Source: JABDIP01 sp965212545 (lineage in GTDB: Bacteria > Pseudomonadota > Alphaproteobacteria > DSM-16000 > Inquilinaceae). Taken from it: a stretch of 64,000 bases of DNA. The notes beneath the pieces were generated by a model, which was given only the letters and a program-made list of their open reading frames with translations, was not told the DNA's origin and searched no databases. The stretch covers positions 1 through 64,000 of the forward strand of contig CBDBVB010000003.1 of assembly GCA_965212545.1 (NCBI GenBank), in the 5' to 3' direction. Shown here piece after piece: positions 1 to 7,681 of the stretch (the stretch's first letter is position 1; the number at the start of each line of letters is the position of its first letter). The position numbers and the translations under genes were made by a program.

Positions 1-125
1 TCCTTCAACAGCATAGACGTGGTGATGCCAATGATGTTGAAGCTTATAAAGAAATAGATCACCGGTGGTAGAACGGACAAGAGCTCCTTCTTCAAGAAGT
101 TCATGACCTTGGTGAATTTCGTCAC
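1..125 (-). CDS. N-terminal fragment of a membrane protein (runs off the window)
   Basis: This is the 5' end of a gene whose remainder lies to the left of the window. A GTG start at 125 is preceded by AGGAG at a spacing of about 8 bases. The 41 visible residues begin with a basic stretch, VTKFTKVMNFLKKELL, followed by a hydrophobic segment (LPPVIYFFISFNIIGI) that reads as a membrane helix. An in-frame ATG eight codons later (MNFLKKELL) is an alternative start. The function cannot be inferred. The fragment resembles small uncharacterised multi-pass proteins of alphaproteobacteria, but that is only an impression from the first helix. Confidence 0.6.
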   Translation of the reverse strand, partial: MTKFTKVMNFLKKELLSVLPPVIYFFISFNIIGITTSMLLK

Positions 126-518
126 TGAGACAACTCCTAAGGCTAAACACCGGTAACGTCACCAATTTCAACTGGCGGTCCACGTCAATGGAGTCCGCAG
201 CATCAACCGCCGGGGCTCGGTCCAAGCCTTCGAGGTTCTGCCCGATTGACCGTCCGGTCGGGATCGGACCCGGTTGCCGGTTCCTGCGGCGATGATTATC
301 CACCATAGGAGAGTCGGATCAAATCGCAACGGGCGTGGCCCGACCGCGCGCTAAGCGCCGCAATCAGTCGGGCCGGACGCGTCGCCGGCTTTGGGGGGTC
401 GCGGTGTCGGAGATATGCGCTAAGATCGCCATGACTTTGGTGGCGGCACTGCGCCGGCGCGACGCGAGATGATGTCCGCTGCGCCCGGATCGCCAATGCA
501 ACGGGGAAGGGACAGCAG
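126..518. other. Divergent intergenic region, no gene seen
   Basis: About 390 bases separate two divergently transcribed genes, so promoters for both should lie here. Short open frames in this stretch have no ribosome-binding site or recognisable protein features, and I could not single out a convincing promoter pair, repeat or RNA gene. Confidence 0.4.
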
Positions 519-1136
519 ATGTTCAAGGGGTTGAGCAAACAGCAGTCGGCGGTCGGGTTTATCATCGCGGCGGTCGCGGTCGTCGGGTGGATCGTCGCAT
601 TCAGCTATCAAGGGCAGATCGGCGGATTGCAGGATGCTCTGGCAACGGCGGAGACCGACAAGTCCACGGCAGCCGGCCAGCTTGCCGAGGCGCAGGAGCA
701 GATCGCCATGTTGACCGAGGCTGAAATGCGCCTCGGGGAGGCGGAACTGGCGCTGGACGAGTACAAGGCCGCGGTGGGCAGCCTGGACCAGGTGAAGGCC
801 CAGCTCGAAGAAAACATGACTGCGCTGGCCGCGCTGACGCCGGAGATGGATGCCAGGACCGAAGAGCTTTCCGCCCTGCAGGAGAAGGTCGAGGCCCTGG
901 AGATCCAGGCGGTGGCCTACGAGGTGTTTACCCAGGGCGGGCCGCTCAGCTTCGAGACTTCCAGCAACGTCAATGTCCGCACCGGGCCGAGCACCGATTC
1001 CAGTGTGTTGGTCGTATTGCCGCCCGGCGCCAACGTCGAGGTGTTCGAAGTGGTGGAGGGTGGCGAATGGTACAAGGTCGGCGGTGTCGGCTATATCTAC
1101 CGCGACCTTCTGCTACCGACCCCGGCGGCGGAGTAG
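519..1136 (+). CDS. Membrane-anchored coiled-coil protein with C-terminal SH3b domain
   Basis: The protein has 205 residues. Residues 11-29 form one hydrophobic helix, an uncleaved N-terminal anchor. Residues 33-130 are rich in A, E, Q, L and K with heptad spacing and read as a coiled coil. Residues 147-197 form a bacterial SH3 (SH3b) domain with the typical NVRTGPSTDSSVL opening and a W-Y-K-V core. SH3b domains usually bind peptidoglycan, so a periplasmic wall-binding role is plausible but unproven. The ATG is preceded by GGAAGGGA at good spacing. The downstream phosphoribosyltransferase gene begins 36 bases after the stop and may be co-transcribed. I do not recognise a specific function. 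Confidence 0.85.
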   Translation: MFKGLSKQQSAVGFIIAAVAVVGWIVAFSYQGQIGGLQDALATAETDKSTAAGQLAEAQEQIAMLTEAEMRLGEAELALDEYKAAVGSLDQVKAQLEENMTALAALTPEMDARTEELSALQEKVEALEIQAVAYEVFTQGGPLSFETSSNVNVRTGPSTDSSVLVVLPPGANVEVFEVVEGGEWYKVGGVGYIYRDLLLPTPAAE

Positions 1137-1172
1137 CGCGGCGCCCGCGCGCGGCCCGACCGGCCCCGGCCA

Positions 1173-1847
1173 GTGTTCGCTGACCGGTTCGATGCCGGTC
1201 GGCGACTGGCCGCCGAACTGGGCCACCTGAAGACGGAGGAGCCGGTCCTGCTGGCGCTGCCGAGGGGCGGTGTCCCCGTTGCCTTCGAGATCGCCAGGCA
1301 GCTTGAGGCTCCGCTCGGCCTGGTCTTCGTGCGCAAACTCGGCGCGCCGTTCAATCCCGAATTTGCCGTCGGGGCGGTGGCGGACGGCGCCGATCCGGTG
1401 GTCGTCCTGCACCAGCCGGCGCTGACCCTGCTCGGATTGTCGAAGGAACGTCTGCAGCCGGCGATCGAGCAGGACCTCGAGGAACTCCGGAGGCGGCGCG
1501 AGGCCTATGGTCCGCAATCGGTCCGGGAGGATCTGAAGGGCAGGACGGTGATCCTGGTCGATGATGGGATCGCCACGGGCGCCACAATGGAGGCGTCGGT
1601 CCGATGGGTACGGCAGCGGCATCCGCGCCGCATCGTCATCGCGGTCCCGATCGGCTCGCCGACCACCCTCGCATCGCTCGCCGAAGAGGTCGACGAAGTG
1701 GTCTGCGTCGAAAAGGACGAATGGTTCTCGGCCGTCGGCTCGGCCTATCTGAACTTCGCCCAGGTCGACGATGCGACGGTGGTGGACCTGCTCAATCGCG
1801 CGGCGGAGAACAGGAAGGACGGTGATCGGGCCGATCCAATGGGCTGA
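1173..1847 (+). CDS. Phosphoribosyltransferase family protein
   Basis: This is a 224-residue type I phosphoribosyltransferase. The PRPP-binding loop is VILVDDGIATGATM (acidic pair and loop at about residues 129-136), and LPRGGVPVAFEIA (about 29-41) is the N-terminal signature of the stand-alone 'putative phosphoribosyltransferase' group often encoded near hydrolases or stress genes. The base it acts on is unknown. A GTG start gives MFADRFDAGRRLA, which fits the usual beginning of this group, although no strong ribosome-binding site precedes it. It converges on lipB with a gap of about 50 bases. Confidence 0.85.
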   Translation: MFADRFDAGRRLAAELGHLKTEEPVLLALPRGGVPVAFEIARQLEAPLGLVFVRKLGAPFNPEFAVGAVADGADPVVVLHQPALTLLGLSKERLQPAIEQDLEELRRRREAYGPQSVREDLKGRTVILVDDGIATGATMEASVRWVRQRHPRRIVIAVPIGSPTTLASLAEEVDEVVCVEKDEWFSAVGSAYLNFAQVDDATVVDLLNRAAENRKDGDRADPMG

Positions 1848-1895
1848 TACGCTGCCAATTCACCCCATCCAGGGTTCATTCGCGACGCCCTTGGT

Positions 1896-2594
1896 TCAGC
1901 CAAACACCTCATCCCAAGCCGTGCGCATCGCCGCATCCACATCCGCCATCGACACCGGCAATCCGAGATCAGCCAGCGACGTCACCCCGTGCCCCTCGAT
2001 CCCGCACGGCACGATTCCCGCGAAATGCTCCAGATTGGGCTCCACGTTCAGCGACACGCCGTGGAAGCTGACCCAGCGCCGGACCCGCACTCCGATTGCG
2101 GCGATCTTGTCTTCCTGGCCGGGGCGGCCGCCGTGCCTGCCTCGGTCGATCCAGATGCCGACGCGGCCTGCGCGGCGTTCGCCGGTGACGTTGAAGCTGG
2201 CCAGGGTGCGGATCAGCCACTCCTCCAGATCGTGCACGTAGCGGCGCAGATCGGGGCCGCGGCGCTTCAGGTCGAGCATCACATAGGCGACGCGCTGGCC
2301 GGGGCCGTGATAGGTGAACTCGCCGCCGCGGCCGGTGCGGTGGACCGGGAAGCGGTCGGGGTCGAGCAGGTCTTCGGCGCGGGCGCTGGTGCCGGCGGTG
2401 TAGAGCGGCGGGTGTTCCAGGAGCCAGACCATTTCCGGCGCAGTGCCGGCGCGGATCGCGTCGACGCGGGCCTCCATCTGGGCGACCGCGTCCTCGTACG
2501 GCACCGGCGCGTCGCTGATGCGCCACTCGATCGGCGCGGGCGCGTCGCCGGCCCTGCTTTCGCCTGCGTCGCCCATTTGCTTGATAACGGCCAT
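1896..2594 (-). CDS. lipB: Octanoyl-[acyl carrier protein]:protein octanoyltransferase LipB
   Basis: LipB moves the octanoyl group from acyl carrier protein to lipoyl domains of 2-oxoacid dehydrogenases and the glycine cleavage H protein, the first step of lipoate synthesis in the cytoplasm. The 232 residues carry the family's RGGEFTYHGPGQ block (89-100), the lysine in DKIAAIGVRV (Lys163) and the catalytic cysteine in IVPCGIEGHGVTSL (Cys197). The length is normal. The first 20 or so residues are an unconserved extension and one of the later in-frame starts could be used. It is transcribed away from the adjacent tRNA-Leu gene, whose leader begins only 12 bases from the lipB start. Confidence 0.96.
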   Translation of the reverse strand: MAVIKQMGDAGESRAGDAPAPIEWRISDAPVPYEDAVAQMEARVDAIRAGTAPEMVWLLEHPPLYTAGTSARAEDLLDPDRFPVHRTGRGGEFTYHGPGQRVAYVMLDLKRRGPDLRRYVHDLEEWLIRTLASFNVTGERRAGRVGIWIDRGRHGGRPGQEDKIAAIGVRVRRWVSFHGVSLNVEPNLEHFAGIVPCGIEGHGVTSLADLGLPVSMADVDAAMRTAWDEVFG

Positions 2595-2628
2595 GCGATT
2601 TGGTATTCCCCTGCGGCCTTCAACGCAA

Positions 2629-2653
2629 GCGCCCCTCCGTTCAACTGGGGCGC
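2629..2653 (+). promoter_or_regulatory. Conserved hairpin just upstream of tRNA-Leu
   Basis: GCGCCCC and GGGGCGC form a perfect 7-bp stem around an 11-base loop, 16 bases before the tRNA. The duplicated unit has the same hairpin (4369-4398) with a 9-bp stem and an unrelated 12-base loop. Stem conservation with loop divergence suggests the fold matters, for example as a pre-tRNA leader or as a terminator on the lipB side, but no T-run follows. Confidence 0.5.
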
Positions 2654-2669
2654 TCGATCAGGCGACTGT

Positions 2670-2756
2670 GCGGTCGTGGCGGAATTGGTAGACGCGCAGC
2701 GTTGAGGTCGCTGTCCTGGAAACAGGGTGGAAGTTCGAGTCTTCTCGACCGCACCA
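2670..2756 (+). tRNA. tRNA-Leu (anticodon GAG), CCA encoded
   Basis: The 87-nt cloverleaf has an acceptor stem GCGGTCG/CGACCGC, a discriminator A and an encoded CCA. The D-arm is canonical with the invariant GG. The anticodon stem CAGCG/CGCTG encloses the loop TTGAGGT, giving anticodon GAG, which reads CUC and CUU. A long variable arm built on TGTCC/GGGTGG marks a class II tRNA, and the T-loop TTCGAGT is intact. This is the functional member of the pair; the second copy at 4413 has a damaged D-loop. Confidence 0.95.
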
Positions 2757-2941
2757 GTCTCTTCAGAAAAAAGATCTGAAATCAGCCATGTCGATGGCAT
2801 GGGCTTGTAGTCACCCCCAATTTATCTTCCATCAAGGGTTTGCTTGCAGTCGCGGATCATGCTGTGCGGGTGAGTCAGCGCTATCCGATGTACCTCGTAA
2901 GCCGCTTGCAGAAACAACGCTTGGCAACCGGGTCCCCACGC

Positions 2942-3529
2942 TCACTCAAACGGTGGTTCTGTTGCCATTCGGTAGATCAGATCGACATGTGCATCAAGCC
3001 ATTCCTGATCCAGCGGCAATCCCGCAATCAGCTTTCGGAAATAGGGAACGGCGATCGCCATCTCGATCAGCTGTCGTACCGGTGCGTTCTTGCTCAATTC
3101 GCCCCGTTCTCTTGCCGCCGCGAAAACATCCTCGAGGCCGACCATCCGGTCTTTCATGAAACCTTCGATCACCGCACGGGCCTGTTCATCGGTAGCCGCC
3201 GCCGCGATGACCTGTGGCGCCACCCGCCCCCAGGGCGTTTCGGTCAGCGCTGTCCGGAGCTTGCCCATGATCCAGTTAAGATCGGTGCGCAACGGCCCAT
3301 TGGTCATTGGAGCGAAGTTCGGCGACGTCGCCGCGCGCAGGAAGGCATCGTTGCGCAGCGCTTCCAGTCTCGACCAATGTCTGTAGAGCGTGCTCCGCGA
3401 AATGCCGGTCGCCTTGCTCACTGTTCCATGCGTTACGGCCAGTACCCCGTCTCTTTGCAGGATTTCTTGTGCCGCATCGAGTGCGAGATTGCGCGTCGCG
3501 ACTATACGTGGGTCATCGGGCAGGTTCAT
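2942..3529 (-). CDS. TetR/AcrR family transcriptional regulator
   Basis: The 195-residue protein has a TetR-type N-terminal helix-turn-helix at about residues 31-55 (THGTVSKATGISRSTLYRHW) and a variable helical C-terminal ligand domain. The start ATG is preceded by AGAGGG at about 5 bases. It is divergent from the cytochrome c' gene with about 220 bases between, so the simplest guess is that it controls itself and that gene. An imperfect palindrome upstream (3552-3569) is a candidate operator. The pair sits inside the tRNA-Leu duplication, which suggests acquisition as a cassette. The inducer is unknown. Confidence 0.88.
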   Translation of the reverse strand: MNLPDDPRIVATRNLALDAAQEILQRDGVLAVTHGTVSKATGISRSTLYRHWSRLEALRNDAFLRAATSPNFAPMTNGPLRTDLNWIMGKLRTALTETPWGRVAPQVIAAAATDEQARAVIEGFMKDRMVGLEDVFAAARERGELSKNAPVRQLIEMAIAVPYFRKLIAGLPLDQEWLDAHVDLIYRMATEPPFE

Positions 3530-3551
3530 TCACCCTCTTATAGAACAATCT

Positions 3552-3569
3552 GTTGCGTAGCGATACAAC
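3552..3569. promoter_or_regulatory. Candidate TetR operator (imperfect palindrome)
   Basis: GTTGCGTAGCGATACAAC has matching arms GTTG/CAAC and a T-GC-A core. It lies 23 bases upstream of the TetR start, next to a TATAAG-like box at 3538-3543 on the minus strand. Position and symmetry fit an autoregulatory operator; nothing else supports it. Confidence 0.35.
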
Positions 3570-3749
3570 CTGTCCTACAGTTTCCCTGTCATTCAATCTG
3601 AAGGCATCCGGGTGTTGCCGTCGGGCAGTTGCATCAAGAGTTCTCCTGATCAAGATCATGCCCCAACACCCGCAGCCTGAGAATCTGAATGTGCGTCCAA
3701 CGCAGGCTGAATGCATGTCCCGCAAGTTTCGCAATCGGAGGAAAAGTCG

Positions 3750-4229
3750 ATGAAGGTGAAAAAAACGCTGGTCGCAGCGGGTCTGATCTTGTCGCTGACC
3801 GCGGGCGTCGTTCTTGCCGACAATCATGCGAACAACCCGTTTGCCGCGGGCATCAAAGCGCGTCAGGCACTGATGCAGGTTCAGGCCTTCAACATCGGTA
3901 TCCTCGGTGCGATGGCCAAGGGCGAAGCCGAGTATGATGCCGAAGCAGCTACTCGGGCCGCCACCAACCTCGTACTTGCCGCATCGATCCACCAACCGCA
4001 GGCTTGGGCACCGGGTTCGGACAATTCTGCCGTCGAGGGGACACGGGCGCTTCCGGCTCTTTGGCAAAACTTCCCGGATGTTGGCGAAAAGTCAGCAGAG
4101 CTTTCGGCGGCTGCTGAAGCAATGCAGGCTGTGGCAGGAAATGGCCTGCAGGCTATGGGTGGCGCCATGGGTAGGCTGGGGCGTGCCTGCGGGGCTTGTC
4201 ACGACGACTATCGCGCGTCCAGGAACTAG
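3750..4229 (+). CDS. Cytochrome c' family protein (secreted monohaem c-type cytochrome)
   Basis: The protein is 159 residues long. MKVKKTLVAAGLILSLTAGVV is a signal peptide with likely cleavage after VLA (about residue 23). The mature part is an all-helical domain ending in the haem-attachment motif CGACHDDYR (CXXCH at 147-151), the C-terminal placement and spacing typical of the cytochrome c' (Cytochrom_C_2) family. These periplasmic haem proteins bind NO or CO or carry electrons; the exact role here is unknown. The start is fixed by GGAGGAAAAGTCG directly before the ATG; an in-frame start 13 codons earlier lacks such a site. A TetR gene is divergent from it. Confidence 0.88.
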   Translation: MKVKKTLVAAGLILSLTAGVVLADNHANNPFAAGIKARQALMQVQAFNIGILGAMAKGEAEYDAEAATRAATNLVLAASIHQPQAWAPGSDNSAVEGTRALPALWQNFPDVGEKSAELSAAAEAMQAVAGNGLQAMGGAMGRLGRACGACHDDYRASRN

Positions 4230-4347
4230 CGCGGATATCGACTTTGTCGATTAATCCAAAGCAACTGTGAAACTGTCCGCCTACAAATAGCCTCGGGTAA
4301 CGTGGATCGGTCGTACATTGATCGGCAAGCTGCCATCTGGATCCAGG

Positions 4348-4499
4348 TTCCCCTCCGGCCTTCAACGCGAGCGCCCCAGCGGTTTCCTCGGGGCGCTCCT
4401 TCAGGCGACTGTGCGGTCGTGGCGGATCTAGTAGGCGCGCAGCGTTGAGGTCGCTGTCCCGGAAACAGGGTGGAAGTTCGAGTCTTCTCGACCGCACCA
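4348..4499 (+). repeat. Copy 2 of the tRNA-Leu plus leader duplication (diverged)
   Basis: This is the partner of 2606-2756 and includes a hairpin with a perfect 9-bp stem (GAGCGCCCC/GGGGCGCTC, 4369-4398). The flank after the CCA is unrelated to the flank of copy 1, so the homology ends sharply at the tRNA 3' end. The 5' boundary is less sharp. Confidence 0.85.
4413..4499 (+). pseudogene. Degenerate second copy of tRNA-Leu(GAG)
   Basis: Acceptor, anticodon and T arms are identical to the gene at 2670, including anticodon GAG and the encoded CCA, with one T-to-C change in the variable arm. The D-loop has four changes: GGAATTGGTAGACG became GGATCTAGTAGGCG. That loses the first of the invariant GG pair and changes the A just before the 3' strand of the D stem. 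Loss of the first G should weaken the D-loop/T-loop contact, so the copy is probably non-functional or only weakly functional. Confidence 0.7.
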
Positions 4500-4633
4500 T
4501 TTCTCTCTTTTCATGTGGTGATCTTCGGGCCGTTCGTCAGGATATACGGCGTCCGAGCAATTGGCGGCATCGGCGATGTGGTCGGGTGAGGAGCTCCGGA
4601 ACAGGCACCGGGCTGGCCCGGGCATCGATATGG

Positions 4634-5550
4634 CTACTCCACTACCGTCCCGATCCGGGACCAGTCTTGTGCCCAATACACATACAGCACACGCCCGCGC
4701 AGGTTTTCGAGCGGAACGAATCCCACACGCGGATGCCGGCTGTCGGCGCTGTTGTCCCTGTTGTCGCCCAACATGAAGTAGTGGCCGAGCGGGACCTTGT
4801 AATCCTGCGTGTTGTTACCTCGGCCAGTGTCGCCGAATTCGTGGATGAAGTGCGGTCGGCCATCCGGAAAGGTTTCCAGATAGACCATCGCGGGCTCGCC
4901 GTCCGGCGGATAGTACAGCGTTGGTTCCGTCGTAGCCTCCCTGGTAACGGAGACGCCGTTTATTTGCAGCACTCCGTCCTGAATCCGGACCCGATCGCCA
5001 GGGAGACCGACGAGTCGTTTGACGTAGGCTGCACCGAATCCGTCGCGGGCTCGAAGACGACAACATCGCCGCGCTCCGGCGCGCTGGTCAAATACGCATT
5101 GGGCGCAGTGAAAATTCGATCGCCTGCGTGCAAGGTCGGCGCCATCGACCAAGCCGGAAGGCTGTAGGAACTTGTATGGATCGAGGTGAACTCGACCGCG
5201 GTATTGAGGCCAGCGGCTAACGCAAAGCAGAGAAGATACACGTACCACCTGTTGTAGCGGCGGAGTTCGAGCTGCCCAATCCTTCGCGCACCGCGATAGG
5301 CGTCCGTGATGATGAAGACAAAAAACCCCAAACCCAGGGCCAGCAGACAGGCGGCCAAAATGAATGCTGCCCCTGACTGGATGGCAACGGAGGAGGTGAG
5401 GGTGTTGAGCAGTAGGTAGAAGGTGAAAACGACCGCATAGAAGAGAACAGCCCGCTTCGGCTTCCCATTGTAAAGCTGGCCCAGACCGGGAGTGAGCAGC
5501 GAAAGGGCCGCGGCGCCAAGAGGCTGCCTCGTCTTGACTGCGTCCGTCAT
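4634..5550 (-). pseudogene. lepB: Signal peptidase I (S26) gene with an internal frameshift
   Basis: Two overlapping frames together encode one S26 signal peptidase. The first starts at the ATG at 5550 (GGGA seven bases upstream) and carries a multi-helix N-terminal membrane region (LSLLTPGLGQLYNGKPKRAV onward) and the catalytic serine box AWSMAPTLHAGD, up to GDVVVFEPATD. The second frame continues with AYVKRLVGLPGDRV (catalytic lysine) and the GDNRDNSADSR box to the stop at 4634. The break lies at about 5030-5045. The reconstructed length of 917 bases is one base short of a complete frame, so a single-base deletion explains it. Serine and lysine are both present but in different frames. It is either a recent pseudogene or a sequencing error. 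Confidence 0.85.
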
Positions 5551-5787
5551 TAGCGTGTCCCAACCGCTACCAGGATGTCAGATCACTTGTGGGTATCCGT
5601 CCATGCCTGATCGCGTTCCGGTAACTACATTCGCTCTGCCACCATCAAAGATCGCCGATTGGGTTAGTTTTCACAACCGGCGGATTCCGCCAGGGAGGCC
5701 ACCGGCGCCCATCGACACGCCGCAGGTTTGCTCGACATCTCTAAACGGCTCCGCGTTCGCCCCGCCACGCCGCAGCGCTGAGTCCCA

Positions 5788-5855
5788 GCAGGCTTTTGCA
5801 TTCCCGGCAGCCTGCTATAAGGAACCGCCACGCAGCTGGGGGTTATTCCATGGCC
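5788..5855 (+). repeat. Displaced copy of the maeB promoter/leader
   Basis: This 68-base segment matches the sequence just before and at the maeB start (10330-10396) at roughly 61 of 67 positions with one single-base gap. It includes a 29-base identical core around TTTTGCATTCCCGGCAGCCT, the TATAAG box and the ATGGCC start. The similarity stops immediately after the start codon region, so only the leader is duplicated. Confidence 0.85.
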
Positions 5856-6122
5856 TTCCGGGCAGAGTTTCAAAACCAAGGAACTTGGCAACTCGTCGTT
5901 CTCCGGAGAATCCTCAAAGATCTAACGGGCAGTATTGCTGTTGTTTGCGTCCAACGGCTCAAGCCTAAAGACAGGCAGGGCTGCGTTGCTTGCTTGATCG
6001 CCGAGCAACGCCACCTCAACCCATTTCTGGCTCACATCATCGAGATCCTGTGGGATATCCATCACTCGCAAATCAGTCCACCCCCGTTGGGTTTTTTGCC
6101 AATCCTGAGGTCTTGTACGTCA

Positions 6123-6150
6123 GGAGCACGCATCACACGATGCGTGCTCC
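6123..6150. terminator. Strong 12-bp hairpin downstream of the TPR gene
   Basis: GGAGCACGCATC, loop ACAC, GATGCGTGCTCC is a perfect inverted repeat 26 bases beyond the stop of the minus-strand TPR gene. Position and stability suggest a transcription end or an RNA 3'-end stabiliser. It lacks a downstream T-run on either strand. Confidence 0.5.
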
Positions 6151-6175
6151 CACGAAACTCGCTTGCCGAAGCCCC

Positions 6176-7681
6176 CTATCCCTCGACGGCGAGGCGGCTT
6201 CTGCGCCGGTTGGGTGAATGCGCCAGCGTCGCGTAATAGGCCTGACGTGCGCGCGCTTCATCGCCGAGTTCGGTGAACATGTCTCCCAGCAACTCACGGG
6301 CTGGAAGAACGTGGCTGGGCGTCACGGGAGACTTACCGGCAGCGTCTTCAATCTCGGCGGCCTTGGTCTGTAGTTGAATTGCCAGCTCTGTGTTGCCCTG
6401 GGCCAGTTCGCGCCAAGCCTCGATGCTCAGCATCTGCGCCTCTGTCAAGGACGCCCAGTAGTCCTGTTTCGTCGCGAGCATGCCATCACGAAGTTCGCCA
6501 AGTTTCACCAACGCGCGCCCGGCCTTGTCAGAATCACCTGACCGGATCGCCCCGATGCCCCGTGCGAACACGCGCATGGCGACAGTTTGGGGAAACCTCT
6601 CCCACGGGATCGCGGGGTGCATGTCGTCAGACAAGTTGGCCGCATCGGCCCATCGTTCGGCTTCAAGCAGCGTCCGGGTGGGTGCGGCGGCCAAGGCGTA
6701 TGCTGACCCGAAATTGGGCTGGTGGTTAGGAATGGACAGAAAGTCGGCCAGCACGGCCTCCGCCACATCAAACTCGCCGCGCTGTAGGTGCGCGTAAATG
6801 CGATAGTCAATCGCATGGGCGAAATGCGCCGACACCACCTCGCCATGACTTTGTTGCATGGCCGCTTCAGCCGACCGAATATTCCAGGCGACGGTTTCGT
6901 CCCATTTACCGAGACGCACGAAGATATGCGACGGCATATGCAAGGCATGCGGTACGGAGGGAGCGATGCTGTCATAGATTTCCGCATAGTGCAGGCCCCG
7001 GTCGGCCAGCGGCGGATTGTCATAAGCGTGGATCGCATAGTGGATCACGCCCGGATGATCTGGGTTCGTTTGATGTAGAGTATCAAGGAGGTCGCCGACG
7101 GCATCTTGCCGGGCCATGGTCGCATCGCCGCGTGGGGCGGTCGCAAGCTGTGACAGGGCAAAGAACGCCGCCGTGTCCAGATCATCGGGACTGGCCTCGA
7201 ACGCCGCGGATTGCGCATCGGCCCAGGCGGTGATGCTTTCGCGATAGCCGCCATTATCCGAGTCATAGAATTTCAGCGCGGCGTTCACCAATCCGGTCTC
7301 GACCGGGGACAGGTTAGTTGCGGAACTCAGCATTGCCGCCGCTGCCGTTCCACGCTCGGTTTCGCCTTGCGATGGTTGTCCCGGCCAAAGCGGATGAAAA
7401 TTGCTCATCGCCACACCCCACTGCAGCATGGCGCAGTTATCATCCTGCGCTATCGCCTGGTTGAACACGGCTTCGGCCTGCACGTACATCATGTGATGCA
7501 AAAGGGTCAGGCCGTTTTGAAATGCCGCATTGGCGTCGCCGTTGCAGGTCGTCGGGAACGCGACCTGGCCAAGTGCGGTCTCGGCACGCAGGTCTGTTGC
7601 CGAATGAATGGGCAGCAGTGCGAGTGCGGAAATGGCAATTGGGCGCGCCAGATGAAATGGGTTTATCGGGATGCGTTTCAT
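6176..7681 (-). CDS. Secreted tetratricopeptide-repeat protein
   Basis: The protein has 501 residues from the ATG at 7681, which has GGAGGATAAT directly upstream; an in-frame start ten codons earlier is weaker. The N-terminus MKRIPINPFHLARPIAISAL and following residues look like a signal peptide. The remainder is built of helical pairs of TPR or Sel1-like character: FQNGLTLLHHMMYVQAEAVFNQA near the start, and further pairs around DETVAWNIRSAEAAM and GDEARARQAYYATLAHSPNRR at the end. HAMHMPSHIF-like text (PHALHMPSHIFVRLGKWDET) is characteristic of a family of uncharacterised periplasmic TPR proteins. The partner or substrate is unknown. It lies in the accessory patch and has no obvious operon mates. 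Confidence 0.8.
   Translation of the reverse strand: MKRIPINPFHLARPIAISALALLPIHSATDLRAETALGQVAFPTTCNGDANAAFQNGLTLLHHMMYVQAEAVFNQAIAQDDNCAMLQWGVAMSNFHPLWPGQPSQGETERGTAAAAMLSSATNLSPVETGLVNAALKFYDSDNGGYRESITAWADAQSAAFEASPDDLDTAAFFALSQLATAPRGDATMARQDAVGDLLDTLHQTNPDHPGVIHYAIHAYDNPPLADRGLHYAEIYDSIAPSVPHALHMPSHIFVRLGKWDETVAWNIRSAEAAMQQSHGEVVSAHFAHAIDYRIYAHLQRGEFDVAEAVLADFLSIPNHQPNFGSAYALAAAPTRTLLEAERWADAANLSDDMHPAIPWERFPQTVAMRVFARGIGAIRSGDSDKAGRALVKLGELRDGMLATKQDYWASLTEAQMLSIEAWRELAQGNTELAIQLQTKAAEIEDAAGKSPVTPSHVLPARELLGDMFTELGDEARARQAYYATLAHSPNRRRSRLAVEG

Larger units (their letters stand above)
2606..2756 (+). repeat. Copy 1 of a duplicated unit: tRNA-Leu gene plus its 5' leader
   Basis: This unit recurs at 4348-4499. 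The leader (TTCCCCTGCGGCCTTCAACG, then a hairpin and AGGCGACTGT) and the whole tRNA are shared. Similarity stops exactly at the CCA end. Between the copies the hairpin stems are kept while the loops differ, and the tRNA bodies differ by five substitutions. The copies are 1742 bases apart and enclose the TetR/cytochrome c' pair. Confidence 0.85.
5551..6175. other. Gene-poor stretch with degraded sequence
   Basis: No credible gene lies in these 625 bases. The recognisable items are a stray copy of the maeB leader (5788-5855) and a 12-bp inverted repeat (6123-6150). An open frame runs on from the ATG of the leader copy (5850) for about 130 codons, but its product (MAFRAEFQNQGTWQ onward) shows no malic-enzyme similarity or recognisable domain. 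I see nothing in 5551-5787 or 5856-6122. Confidence 0.5.

Noticed and set aside
5850..6236. Open frame continuing from the copied maeB leader
   Set aside because: No similarity to malic enzyme or any domain I recognise; it runs through the 12-bp hairpin and into the end of the TPR gene.
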